This document shows positions 25,527-36,952 of a DNA stretch of 64,000 nucleotides, piece by piece. The notes beneath the pieces are model-generated. The model worked only from the letters and a program-made list of their open reading frames with translations, was not told the DNA's origin and searched no databases. This DNA is from Neolentinus lepideus HHB14362 ss-1. Its lineage: Eukaryota > Basidiomycota > Agaricomycetes > Gloeophyllales > Gloeophyllaceae. The position numbers and the translations under genes are program-made. Position 1 is the first letter of the stretch. Each line of letters begins with the position of its first letter. The DNA is taken from the NCBI GenBank assembly GCA_001632425.1, contig KV425624.1, forward strand, positions 26,440 to 90,439. Direction: 5' to 3'.

Positions 25527-26881
25527 ATGAGATCGATATACCCCTTTGCCTTGGGTGTGTTGGGTGTTGTGCCGGGAGTGTTAGGATGGGGAGCAGCAGG
25601 TACGCTGATGAGACAGTCTTGTGTCAGCTTACTTTCGCTCAACAGTACAACTTCCAGGCCATGAAATTATTGCTACTATTGCTGAAATATACCTGCATCC
25701 GACAGTCATGCCGACCATCTGTGCTATTCTGGACGAGGACGCGAAACCCTGTCACTTAGCTTCGATTGCAACGTGGGCAGACCGCGTCCGATGGCAAATG
25801 CGCTGGTCTGCGCCTTTGCATTATGTCGGCGCGGTCGATGACCATCCTTCCGACCACTGCGTGTTTCCTGGTGAGCGTGGCTGGAAGGGCAGGGCAAATA
25901 TGAATGTCTTGGGTGCAATCAGGAATGTTAGTGGGATTCTGGAAGACTGGGTAGAAGCCCGAGAATCGAAGTATGTCGGGAATGGAAGAGCATCCGTTAG
26001 TGGTGAGGGAGATCCAACGGCCGCGGAGGCCCTCAAATTCCTCGTTCATTTCATTGGGGACATGCATATGCCCCTTCATCTCACAGGGCGTGAGCGGGGC
26101 GGAAATGGTGTCAAAGTGACGTTCGACGGTCGTGCAACCAGTTTAGTTATTTTCATGCTGTCACTGCGTGACGTATCCTTAATAGTTTGTTTTGATAGAC
26201 TTGCATTCGGTCTGGGACAACTTCCTGATTGCTCAGCGCATCCGGAGCATCCCGTATAATTACACGCGACCTTTGCCTTCACGGGAGGTCGAGGCTGTCC
26301 TGCAGGATGCAATCTACGACCCGTACATCCGTCGCGTAGTCTGGGAGGGTCTCGCAGAGGGCGGGCGCTGGCAGGACGAGCTGAACGGCTGGCTCGACTG
26401 TCCTGCCACCCCCGGAAAGAATACAGCTGTGAAGACATGGCGAGAGGTACTTCTTGGGGCTACCTTGAGCCAGCTCATCTTCGGCTCGGGCACGGCGGAA
26501 GAGACGGATGACGATGTGCTTTGCCCGTATCACTGGGCGAAACCTATCCACGAGCTGAATTGCGAGCTTGTGTGGCCGAAGGCGTTGGATGAGAACTTGA
26601 GCCACACCGAGGTTCATCATCATGACTGCGGTAGTCATGTATCTCCGGAAGAGGAAGTGGCGTGGTTGGACGGCGCGAGGGCGACACCGAAGCCGCACGA
26701 GCCGTATCTTGAGCTGGACACGCCTGAATATGCGGGGGTCGTCAGGAAGGAGTGGGTGGTTGAGCGGTTGGTGGCGATGGCGGGTGTACGGTTGGCGGGA
26801 ACGTTGAACTGGCTTTTTGCTGATCTCCCGGACGAGAAGGTGCAGAGGCGGCCTGCGCTGTGGACGGCGGTTCAGTTGTGA
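25527..26881 (+). CDS. Secreted S1/P1-type nuclease
   Basis: Model: join(25527..25599, 25658..26140, 26199..26881), 412 aa. Residues 1-20 (MRSIYPFALGVLGVVPGVLG) are a signal peptide ending just before the Trp that becomes the mature N-terminus. In this family that Trp and several His/Asp residues hold three zinc ions. The ligand motifs are present in order: WGAAGHE (across the first junction), TWADRVR, APLHYV, FLVHFIGDMHMPLH and NLHSVWD (across the second junction). The enzyme cleaves single-stranded DNA and RNA outside the cell, probably for nutrient scavenging. The C-terminal region after about residue 250 is longer than in the classical Aspergillus enzymes and contains an acidic and histidine-rich stretch (EVHHHDCG). 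The second donor (GTTTAG) is weak, but it alone restores NLHSVWD. Confidence 0.93.
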
Positions 26882-27032
26882 TTCAATGATTATCACGATC
26901 TTGCACGCGTATATTGTGTAGTCCTACTATGTGGAACATATTGTACTACTATACCACTACATCCGACTCTGTTTGCCAGCAGTTCCAGTCTTCCGGAGAT
27001 CGTGTTGACGTCCACGGAGTGCGGTACCAGCA

Positions 27033-28503
27033 TTAGGGGGTGCGGTTCAAGCTTGAAGCACGCAAGATATGATACTTCTCGAGGGGACTAGCGCCTGAGA
27101 ACTTGACCTTGGTGGTTTCCTTCCTAGCTTGACCGTGTGTAGTATCCATGCGCTCCCCGTAACGAGCTATGAAATCGTCTATGGTGAGTACGGTCTCTGA
27201 GGCACACCTCTTTCCGGAAGACTGCTCCAGAGGACACAACGCCGTCCTGGGTTTGACCCACACCGCACGAGAATCATTAGGGTCGCCGGTAAGAGCTTGG
27301 TACGTCAGGATGTCTTCTTTGCGAATCGTCCCTAGGCCACCTGCACTCATCGCCCTACGTAAATGGGATAAGGCACTGCAAAGATTTCGACACTGGAGCT
27401 TGGTCAGGGTCATCGCAGGGAACAGTCAGACAATCGGGAACCGTACTATGACGGTAGGTGCATAAAGGCGCTTCAGCGCACCGTGCATCACGGTGGCGTC
27501 CTGCTCCCATAGAGAGAGGTTGTCAACTTCGGGTATCGAGGGGGCAGCGTATTCTACAAGGTGACAGACGCCAATTGAACGAGTGGGTTGTCCCTCGCCT
27601 GCCCTCCACAAACACTGTGCACAGGTTGACGTGGTCTCACAAGTCAGTGTAAGTGGCTATGGAATACGAGACACGCTCACCTCATATATACCGAGAGATA
27701 GTGGGATGGCCAGACCCTGATGTTCTCGCAAGATTTCGTAGACCGTTTCCTCATCTCTCAATTTCTTCTCCTGCAGTCTTCTGTCTATACCTGCGTCGTT
27801 GATAATAAATTACACATGCCATATACATAGAGGCAGGAAACGTGGCACCTAGACTATCAGCGTATATGAATACCTTGGCCATCACTTTGCTCTTCTCGTG
27901 CCGGGCATCGCTACGACTGTTTTTCGTGAGGTCCTTCTGGGTCGCAGTTTTCCCGTCTTTCAGAGTTCGGTGGCAGGTAAATACGAACTTTCCGGGAATT
28001 TTACCGATGGACCATGCTCGGCACTGGAAGTTCTTCTTTGGAGGAAGCCATTTCGACTTGAGCCCTTCGATTATCGCCCTCGATTTCTTGTCGCTGGGTT
28101 CGGAGGCAAGGATGGAGCATCCGTCTCGCATGGCCTCGAAGACAAGATGGCCTGGAATGCGCTTGAATACTGGGTCACTGGGTGCACGACCTGTCCATTG
28201 GCCCAGCAGCTCTGCGACGGACATGTCAGATGTAACGAGCAGCAGAAAAAAATTATGAAGATAGAGGAGGATTGTGTAGCGAATTTGATATATTGCGAGA
28301 ACAAAGCGCCACTCAAAGTCGCCGTCAAAACGTTGTGGCTCATAGGAACCAGGGTCTCTTTTATGTGGAGCTAGACAAGCCAGAGTGAGACCAGAGTTTT
28401 GTGGTAGCCCTAGATGCGCGAAAAGAGTACAAAGGCTACAACATAGTGCGTCGACCGAGCTCTCTGGTATTCCGCGTCTCAGCACACAAGGATATGCGGT
28501 CAT
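27033..28503 (-). CDS. Uncertain minus-strand gene, unknown function
   Basis: Three protein-like blocks lie in the same orientation. The first is 28503-27751 (MTAYPCVLRRGIPESS..., with VFKRIPGHLVFEAMRDGC, LKSKWLPPKKNFQCRAW and a lysine/arginine-rich end). The second is 27611-27426 (VEYAAPSIPEVDNLSLWEQD). The third is 27413-27033 (VWVKPRTALCPLEQSSGKRC, TIDDFIARYGERMD). An in-frame TGA near 27429 separates the last two blocks, and I could not find convincing splice sites joining all three. No known domain is recognised. It could be a lineage-specific gene with wrongly placed introns, or a decayed gene. The exact span and start are guesses. Confidence 0.3.
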
Positions 28504-28780
28504 GACACATATGTGAAGGAAAGCCCTCGTATTTCTTGCACGAAAAAAGGCTTCAACCACTGAGACACGCCCATAACTTCTAAACCTGCAACGTCGCTGT
28601 AGAAGGGTTTCCGAGGTGCCACCAGTTTATCAATTAGTAGGGAAACAAGTCCCCTGTCGTTAACCGGTTTCATAAATAGTAAGGCACAGAGACCGAAGAT
28701 TCAATACAGCTGTAGATGTGGACCTAGACAAGATAAGCTCAGTAAAAGGTGAATCAGATATATTGCACGTGTTACCACAG

Positions 28781-29718
28781 TCAGTCTTCGTCCATATCAC
28801 CTCTCTGGGAACTTCCTTGAGAAGCGGTAGTATCCCCTAGCTCTTCCAACAAGGCCTTCACATCCTCCACACTCCCCGCCCGCGTCGCTTCCTCTATCTT
28901 GTCGATCACCGCCGCCCCAGAGACACCACCACGTGACCTCCCCTTCAGCTGCTCTACTGCCCAGTTGAAGTATCCAGTGCGATTCGTCTCCCACTGCCGC
29001 TTGCCAGGATTGCTCAAAGCTAGTTGTGTAAGTGCGACTGCGGATTCGGAGGAATCATCAATTGGCGCGAGTTTCGAGACAGAATCGTACATCTTCATGA
29101 AGGTGGAGGGCAGTGTGTGGAGGGTAGAGAGAGAGGGGCTTTGTAGGAAGGCGAGGCGTTGGAGGCGGCGTTGGGAGCGGTCGAGTTGGGCAGCAGATTT
29201 GCGTGCTGCTTTGATGTATAGGCGTTCTAGCCGTCGCATCTACGGAGAGATATAGATATATTGAAATGTTGTGAATCGGTTCGGGTACTTACGTTGTCGA
29301 TCTTCCTCCGCAACTCCTCGACCTCTGCCATTAACTCTGCCTCCCTCTCTGGCGGCTGCTCGAGATTCAATCCTTCTTGGTGAGGGACGACAAGCGGAAG
29401 ATCGGCTGGAAAAGCAAATATATTTCGTAGCGACCATGCCTCAAAGAAATCGAACGCAATATCGACGTGCGAGTCAAGCAGCGTCTGGTACGCCACCAGT
29501 CCCTGCTCGACCTCCGTATCCCAACCGTCGTCATCTTGCCCTTGATTCTCAGCCTCTCGCTTTTCCGCTTCCTTGTTAAAGAATTGCTCTACTGCGTCGA
29601 CGGTGTGGCCGACAGCGTTGTTGGCGATGTTGACGATATCGTCGAGTAAGAGTTGGGGAATGAACCCGAGGATTTCCGGGAGAAGAACAGAAGGCACAGT
29701 TGGCTGTGGCCCATTCAT
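28781..29718 (-). CDS. MIS12: Kinetochore protein Mis12/Mtw1
   Basis: Model: complement(join(28781..29239, 29293..29718)), 294 aa, one phase-0 intron with a consensus GTAAGT donor. Residues 12-36 (LLPEILGFIPQLLLDDIVNI) carry the Mis12-domain signature, followed by EQGLVAYQTLLDSHVDIAFD, FFEAWSLRNIFAFPADLPLV and PHQEGLNL. A charged, probably coiled-coil stretch (EREAELMAEVEELRRKIDN) crosses into exon 2 (RRLERLYIKAARKSAAQLD). Mis12/Mtw1 is a subunit of the MIND complex linking inner centromere proteins to the Ndc80 microtubule-binding complex; it is nuclear and essential in yeasts. The left edge of element X lies only about 160 bp upstream of this start codon, so its promoter may now include or border transposon sequence. 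Confidence 0.92.
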
Positions 29719-30188
29719 GTGGCACTATCAATTATTTGGGTTTACAACAAGCAAGCAGGGCAAGCCACAACGTTGTGCTCAGTCGTGGATGAACGCCGTT
29801 CAGAACGCGACGCCGATACTGTCACATCGAGGCGCGTGTGGTCACAGTCACGTCCACTGTCGCCTCAGAGTCTCCCACTGTAGGGTTCGGGGAATTTGGG
29901 ACGTGTAAATTACCTCGGTTATTTAACACATGTAATTTACAGGAAATTTACCAGTAAATTTGGTCAGGCCCATATAGAGGGTGTAAATTCGGGTTAATTT
30001 GGGAGTACTAACTAGGACCGCCACAAGCTCATTATACAAAGGTCGAGGGTGTGTAGTAGACATAATAGGCTCCATATACCTCGGGCCACTTACATCATCA
30101 TGGTACGGTACTTAGCTGTGCCACGTGTGTATTTGAGCATGAGATGTACAGTCACGAATTTCAATATTTGCACTCGGTCACCATACAC

Positions 30189-30312
30189 GGCGGGCAAGCG
30201 AGGAGTCCTTTTTCGCAGCGGCTGAGAAAAAGGACACTATGTCCTGTTACAGCAACCATTAAGGGATTTCCGATGCTGCATCATGATGGCGTCATTGCTG
30301 TGATCATGTGGT
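30189..30312 (+). repeat. Left copy of 124-bp inverted repeat of element X
   Basis: Begins GGCGGGCAAGCGAGG and ends GATCATGTGGT. It is 119/124 identical to the reverse complement of 38166-38289. The conserved block contains AAAAAGGACACTATGTCC. Confidence 0.93.
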
Positions 30313-31003
30313 AATCACATCACGGAGCATACGACCCGTAAATATGTATCGGAAAACAGTTTTTCGTAGGCTCGTGACCAACCACCTTTCTCGTAGCATG
30401 ATTGGGGCAGAATCACACTAGAGTACTAGAGAGGCTGATTGATTAGGCATGGGAATCGGGTCCACCCAACCCAGACCTCAGTTCAGACCTCGAAGTGCTT
30501 ACATTTTGACAGCTGAGTTGCTCTGAGTACATCTGAGTTCAGCGGAGATTTAAGATCGAGTTCGAGATCGAGTAAGAAACAATCTGTACATCAGGAAAAA
30601 TCTCCTCCGCTAATCAGTTATATTCATGTGTATTTAGCTCGAATCATACCTGATTATATATAATTATACCCGATATCACATTAGTTCTTATTCGACGGTG
30701 GACGCTGGCCTCTCAGCACACTAGATCTAATTAGTCTGAGTTAGATACAAATAAGGTCGAATCATCCTTCGTTAGTTGTCGATATTTTGCATTATTTCAC
30801 GCCACACCATTTAATTCAGTACATTAAATCGTCAATTGACTCTAGCGTACATTACACAGTGAACATGAAAATGACGTAGACCGGTGGCAAAACAAGCCCA
30901 AGACTGTCCATGCAGAATATCACAAAAATAATGCTAAATAGGAAAGACGATGGGACGAGAGGGGATGGGTATCATCACGGGTATATAGATCGACAGCCCA
31001 GAA

Positions 31004-33485
31004 TTACTGGAACTCCGACAGGTCCATGAGAGTAAACGCGCTGTCCTCCGAGTCAATTTGAAGCTCCGAAGCTGTCGCAGCCCTGCTCCGTGTGTCAGTA
31101 CAGCACACTATCAAAAGATCAGACATACCGAGCATCACGATAAAGACCAGACATCAGGGCGTGAAAGAAGCCTGGCTTGGATGCCTTGAGCTTCTCGAGG
31201 ATCCCGACATGTGTGCGGTATATGTCCCCGCAGTTGAGCGCGGAGAATTCCCTGGCTTGACGCTTGCCCGTCTGCCATTCCATCAGAGAGTTATGAATCT
31301 AATTGATTCTGTTAGTCCGGAAGTCACGAAGCAAGCACAGCGCGGTAAACAAGACTCACGGCAGTGGTGACAAGGGCAACCATCGACAACGGGACTTCAA
31401 CAGCAGCATCTGTGGGACTTGATGATGTGAATAGGTCAGTATGCTGCACCCCGAGAGCGCCAGAGCCGGAGAAATACAGAGCTTGCATGATCGCAAGAAT
31501 AGTCGGATGCTTGTAAGGTTCGTTGGTGCGGAGCTTGCCAGGAACCTGCTCTAGTATTAGTATATAAGCGAGGATATTCAAAGGATGTGAACCTCAACAT
31601 CGCCGGGAAAGATATACTTCTGCGACTTGAGGAGACTAGCGACCCGCTCATCGCAACCGGGTGTCAGGTGATAACCGCCGATGACATGATTGCTCCCGAT
31701 GCTGTAGGCAAGACGGCGCCAGGTGCTGATTTGGCCATCAGGCTCGTAAATGGCAGAAACCAGTCAGCAGAGAGAAGAGATAAGAATGAAATCACACACA
31801 ATTCGACCCAATGCCTTGCCATAGCCATCCTCGTGCACAAGACGATGGAGGATCTCTGGGTAGCGTGAACTCTCCTGGGCAGCCGACACGAGACAGTCCC
31901 GAGAGAGGACGGTTCTGCCGCCAATCTCGGGGAATGCATCCTGGAACCCAAGGTAGACACTGACCGCTTTTATAGCCTCCCTGGCGACTGCCTGGACATC
32001 CACGGACTGGTTGCCGAGGTTGACTCGCCCGTTCTGATTGAAGACGATATCAGTGCCTTGTGCCAGCACCGGTCTGCCAAGCGGTGGCCCAGCCGCACTG
32101 ACATTGTCATCTTCTGGGTCGTCCTCACTCTTGCTGTTCTCGTAATCGCCACGGTAGTTGAGGGACGATGGTGAGATAGGGATTGTGAAAGCAGGTCCTT
32201 TGTCAGATGATTCATGGTGCTGCTTCTTCATGGGTGTTCGCGGGAGCTCATCACGCCATTGCGGAGCCTGTAACTGCATGAGTGTTGTGGGAAAGAAAGG
32301 CATGAGAATACGTGCCTCTGCCTCATGGGCCAATTGGCATTTGCCCTATGAATACGATGAACACGACAGCATAGAATCAGATATTGCAGTTGGCATCTAA
32401 GACACACCTTGCCAGCCGACTTTGATTTCCTCACACGCAGGGAGATCTCTTGCACATCCTCATCATCATCAAACAGTGCATCGGCAGTGGGAACTCGTAG
32501 CGGAGCACGGTGGGAGGTCTTGGTACGTTTCGCAGTGTACTCGACATCGGATTTATCAGATGGGTCACCCCATTGGGCGGCCTACATGCCGTAAGCAGGG
32601 CCGCCATCAGCAAACAAGACCAACTGTAACGTTGAAAGCCAGACGCACCTCTTTCTGAAGCTCATCTGCCAAATGTTGCGGTCCCAGATTATCCAAGCCC
32701 TCATCTTCCTCCTGCTCATCATCCGAGGCCATGGTAAGCTCACTTGCACTTTGCTCGTCCTCTGTAGTGTCAGTCCCTTCTGCGTGACGGACTTGCTTTT
32801 TCACAGCTACCCGGGTGAGATTTGGTGCATGTTGCCTTGTCTGGTGCTCGCCTGATCCACCCAAATCAGTTAGCTGACAGCCCAAACAACCCAATGTACT
32901 ATACCTTCACGAGTACCGGGCAAGTTTTCTGTGTCAGAGTCTGAATCAATCGCTGCGGCGCGGTATTGTGCGTGCTCTGGATGTTTAAAACGGTTACAGA
33001 TTTATCCATACCTAGAAAACAACCAACTTACCTGCTCGCGTAGATTTAACATTCACATTGACGCGGTCACTACTATCTGCAATAATAACTTCAGCTGCCT
33101 ACAGTTGGAGGGTGCCGTGGCACTCCGACACACAGGTTTTTGCCTTCTTAGTATTGCCGGCGGCGGACTCGCCAGTGTGTTTACGAGCTCCTGAGTCTTG
33201 ACGCCAGACTAGAGATAGATAATAAGTACGAGAATATTCTACAATCGCTTGAAAATAAAACCTCGATTTTCTAGGGCCTTGGTTTTGGCGGTTCTTGAAG
33301 CTATATCGGAAGACGTATTTGTGAGTGAAGCTGCATATATTAGAAGTAATCTGGAGCTGACACCTCGCACGTTCTTGAACAGGGGCAGTGCTCGAAATGG
33401 CTTGCAGAACAACGTCTCTTGCAGTGACAGTTGTGGGCCGTTGTCCTTTGCTGCCTTGCACAGGTTGCGTATTTTGCTTGGCCAT
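31004..33485 (-). CDS. DUF6532 protein of Plavaka copy A
   Basis: Multi-exon gene from the ATG at 33485 (MAKQNTQPVQGSKGQ) to the TAA at 31004. Recognisable blocks in order are: a charged region (TTEDEQSASELTMASDDEQE), LADELQKE, PLRVPTADALFDDDEDVQEI, and APQWRDELPRTPMKK. These are followed by NGRVNLGNQSVDVQAVAREA, IKAVSVYLGFQDAFPEIGGR, and then WRRLAYSIGSNHVIGGYHLT, KHPTILAIMQALYFSGSGAL, EVPLSMVALVTTAV, and a final exon ending AFTLMDLSEFQ. The conserved half matches the DUF6532 family, common beside Plavaka transposases in basidiomycetes. Its function is unknown; an accessory or DNA-binding role in transposition is inference. No internal stop was seen in the conserved exons. Intron positions in the first third are not resolved. 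Confidence 0.78.
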
Positions 33486-33792
33486 TCGGAGTCAGCTGAA
33501 AAATTTACTTGTAAAAAGAAACGAGTGGTGCGTTCAGAGTCAATGAGCGACGGTACAAAGAAAGTGGGTCTCTTATCCTTAGCAAGGAGGGCGTGGAGGG
33601 AAAAGAATCGTGTTGCGTGCTTACTGACCTGTTGCGTTTTTGTATCAGTTTATGCGGCCGGTTCCCTCCGTAGCACATGTCAATCTGTGATAGGTGGCGT
33701 GATATGCGTGCCGAAAAACCGACTGCACTGCCATCCTGTAAGACGTATGTACGTATCGCTATCACTAAGTCGCAAGCAAGTCTAACATACCA
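33486..33792. promoter_or_regulatory. Shared bidirectional promoter region, Plavaka A
   Basis: 307 bp between the divergent start codons of the DUF6532 gene and the transposase. Copies B and C have the same arrangement, so this interval presumably carries both promoters. No specific factor site is recognised. Confidence 0.5.
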
Positions 33793-36700
33793 ATGGTAGC
33801 CTGCCAAGGGTGTGGCCGTAATTTCTCTCTGCCTGGGTATACCCAACATCTTCGCAAAACCCGCAACCCTCCATGTGTGGCAATCTACCAAGCCCAGGAG
33901 GCTTACATGCCGGCTGTCCAAGAGGACGAGGCTTTAGCCAATAACTCGGACAATCGACCAGCGATGAGAGACTCACCTCAAGCTTTTATCGGCGATTTTT
34001 TTGGCGAAGATTATGAGCCGCATGACTTTGAAGATCATTCCGGGGATAACTTAGACCCCGAGGTAGCAGAAGAGGATAGTGATGGCAAGACAGATGTTGA
34101 TATTGAGGAAGTTGATGAGGGTGGATGGGAGCCTGCTTCCGCACCTACAGAGTCCTTTGCAGATGAGGCTGACGATGGCATGTACTCCGATGATCTAATT
34201 GAAGACCGTGAAGAGATCGAAAAGGTCACAGAGGGCCTCCGTAAGACTGCCACTATTGTCCACTTTCCCTCTCATGCAGCTGGGCAGCCACTGGATTCTG
34301 CTGACCTGGAGGACTCCGAGTATCATAAATACACTGCTCAGCTTGGTCTACATGGGCGTGATGGCAATGACTGGGCCCCATTTGTGTCAAAACTCGATTG
34401 GGAGGTCGCGCGTTGGGCTAAGCTACGCGGGCCTGGTTCCACAGCATTCACCGAGCTCTTGAAGATTGAAGGGGTATGTTGATATTTATATCAGCGTGCG
34501 GCGTCTCATTTAGTGTTCTTATTAGGTCCGGGAAGCATTGGGGCTATCGTTCAAGACTACAGAAGAGCTTAACAAGAAAATTGACTCCCTTCCGAGCCGT
34601 CCTCGCTTCAAACGAGAAGAAGTCCTTGTTGGTGGCGAAGCATTCGAAGTGTACCACTGCGATGTCATTGAGTGCATTCGTGCACTTTATGGTGACACCG
34701 AGTTTGCCAAGCACCTTGTCTTTGCACCCGAGCGCCATTATATTGATGAGGACAAGACCATTCGGATGTACTCTGATATGCATACAGGGAAATGGTGGTG
34801 GAGTACACAGGTAAGACTCAGTTATGGTCACCGACTATCACATGGAATTCTGATGTGAAAGACGGAAATAGAAAGCTGTTGAAGGGAACAAAGCTGGCGC
34901 TACCATCGTCCCCATTATCATTTCCTCCGATAAGACCCAAGTAACACTTTTCGGGAACAAATCTGCGTACCCAGTATATATGACTATTGGCAATTTGCCC
35001 AAAGAAATTCGACGGAAACCATCGAAGGGTGGTCACGTTCTCCTCGGTTACCTCCCGACAACACGCCTTGACCATGTTACAAACAAGTCAGCCCGTCGTC
35101 GGATGTTGGCCAACTTATTCCATTCGAGCATGCGCCGTATACTACACCCCTTAAAGAAAGCAGGTCAGGAAGGAGTCCCGATGGCGAGTGGTGATGGTGT
35201 GTATCGACGTTGCCACCCTATCTTCGCCACGTTTGTAGGGGACTATCCCGAGCAGGTCTTGGCGACTGGGGTGAAGACAGGGCAGTGTCCAAAGTGCCCC
35301 ACACCTCACGATGACTTGGGGGAATACTTTGACGACTGCAATGGAAATCTTCAACTACGTGATATGAACGCCGTCCTCGATGCACTTGGCACATTGTCCG
35401 ATGGCGCCGAGACATTTGTTCGTGCATGCAAGATCGCAGGGATCAAACCAATCCAGCGACCATTCTGGGAGGATCTTCCATATGTTAATGTCTTTCAATC
35501 CATCACGCCCGACATTCTTCACCAGCTGTATCAAGGAGTAATGAAACATGTCATATCCTGGGTCCTTACTGCAGGCAGTCCAGCGGAAGTCGACGCTCGC
35601 TGCCGTCGTTTTCCACCCAATCACAGCATTCGTATTTTCACTAAAGGAATTAGCTCGCTGACTCGGGTAACTGGGCATGAACATGCACAGATGTGTCAGC
35701 AGCTTCTTGGACTAGTCATGGATTTACGTCTGCCCAACCGGATCTCTGCTGCGCGGCTCGTGAGGGCCATCCGAGGGATCCTTGATTTCTTGTATCTCTC
35801 CCAGTATCCGGTCCACACCACTGAGACTCTTGCACGTATGCGAGATGCACTCCGGCGCTTCCACGACAACAAGGATGTCTTCGTGGAACTTGGTATCCGT
35901 GAGCATTTCAACATTCCCAAGCTTCACACCCTGCTACACTATATACTGTCTATTCCATTGTTCGGTACCACTGATAACTATAACACGGAGTACACTGAAC
36001 GACTCCACATCGATCTTGCAAAGGACGCATATCGCGCAACCAATCACAAAGACGAATATCCACAAATGACAGCTTGGCTCGAGCGCCGCGAGAAGGTATT
36101 ACAACATTCGAAGTATGTTGCATGGCGTGTTGCAGGATGTCCTCTACCATCTGTGGCTCCGACTCCATCACCGAAAGAGAATCACTGAGTACTTATGGCT
36201 TGGCATCCGACCGTAAAGGCAGTACCTCTAGCATCCATAAGAGAAGAGTATGGAGCAAGATTCTTCGCTGACACTCTTGCTCGGTTTGTGGTCAAATATA
36301 ATCATCCCGAGTTCACCACCGCGCAGGTGGAGAATGCTGCCGGGGATGTATTTTTACCATTCCAGACACTACCCGTCTTTCACAAAGTCAAGTTTTTGAA
36401 TGAGGACCTATTACGAATGGGTGGGCCAGTTGAAACTCCAGATGCAATCCATGTACGACCTGCCAAGTCAGACTTTCGCGGACGACCTGTCCCGGCACGC
36501 TTTGATACAGTTTTAGTGAATCTTGGTTCAGGAACAGAATACGGTTTATCAGGTGCGTATTCAGAACATGTTTAAATGTGATATCTAACGCTGCACAAGG
36601 CTATCGAGTCGCTCAAGTCCGAGTTGTTTTTACGCTTCCTCCCCGAGTCGTCTCTATTCTTTTCCCGCACCGCCCTCCACCAAAGCATCTGGCTTATATC

Positions 36701-36952
36701 AAGTGGTTCACACCCTTCGCATCATCTCCTGAACCAAACAGTGGCCTGTACAAGGTGTCACGGGTTGTTCGGAATGGTGACTGTGTCGCGAGCATCATTC
36801 CCATCTTACAGATTGGCCGCAGTGTTCATCTGTATCCGAAGTGGGGACCGGCTGTGCCGCGGGAGTGGACATCGAGTACAGTACTAGATAGTGCCCCTTC
36901 GTTCTATGTGAATCCTTTCTTAGACCGACACTCATATATGACGCAGTTCTAA
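33793..36952 (+). CDS. Plavaka transposase, copy A (one in-frame stop)
   Basis: Model: join(33793..34473, 34526..34810, 34872..36552, 36600..36952), 1000 codons including stops, all junctions in frame. The N-terminal zinc-finger-like motif has C4, C7, H19 and C28 (CQGCGRNFSLPGYTQHLRK). It is followed by an acidic linker, then WAPFVSKLDWEVARWAKL. The catalytic region contains IIISSDKTQVTLFGN, VYMTIGNLPKEIRR, ASGDGVYRRCHPIFATFVGD, GQCPKCPTPHDDLG, ITPDILHQLYQGVMKH and YTERLHIDLAKDAYRATNHK. Conserved D (SSDK), D (GDG) and E (TERLH) are candidate DDE residues (inference). A TGA at 36186-36188 interrupts the frame 6 nt before a conserved MAWHPTVKAVPL block, where copy B reads through with a Thr codon. 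A is therefore probably inactive or recently disabled, unless the stop is spliced out. Confidence 0.88.
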
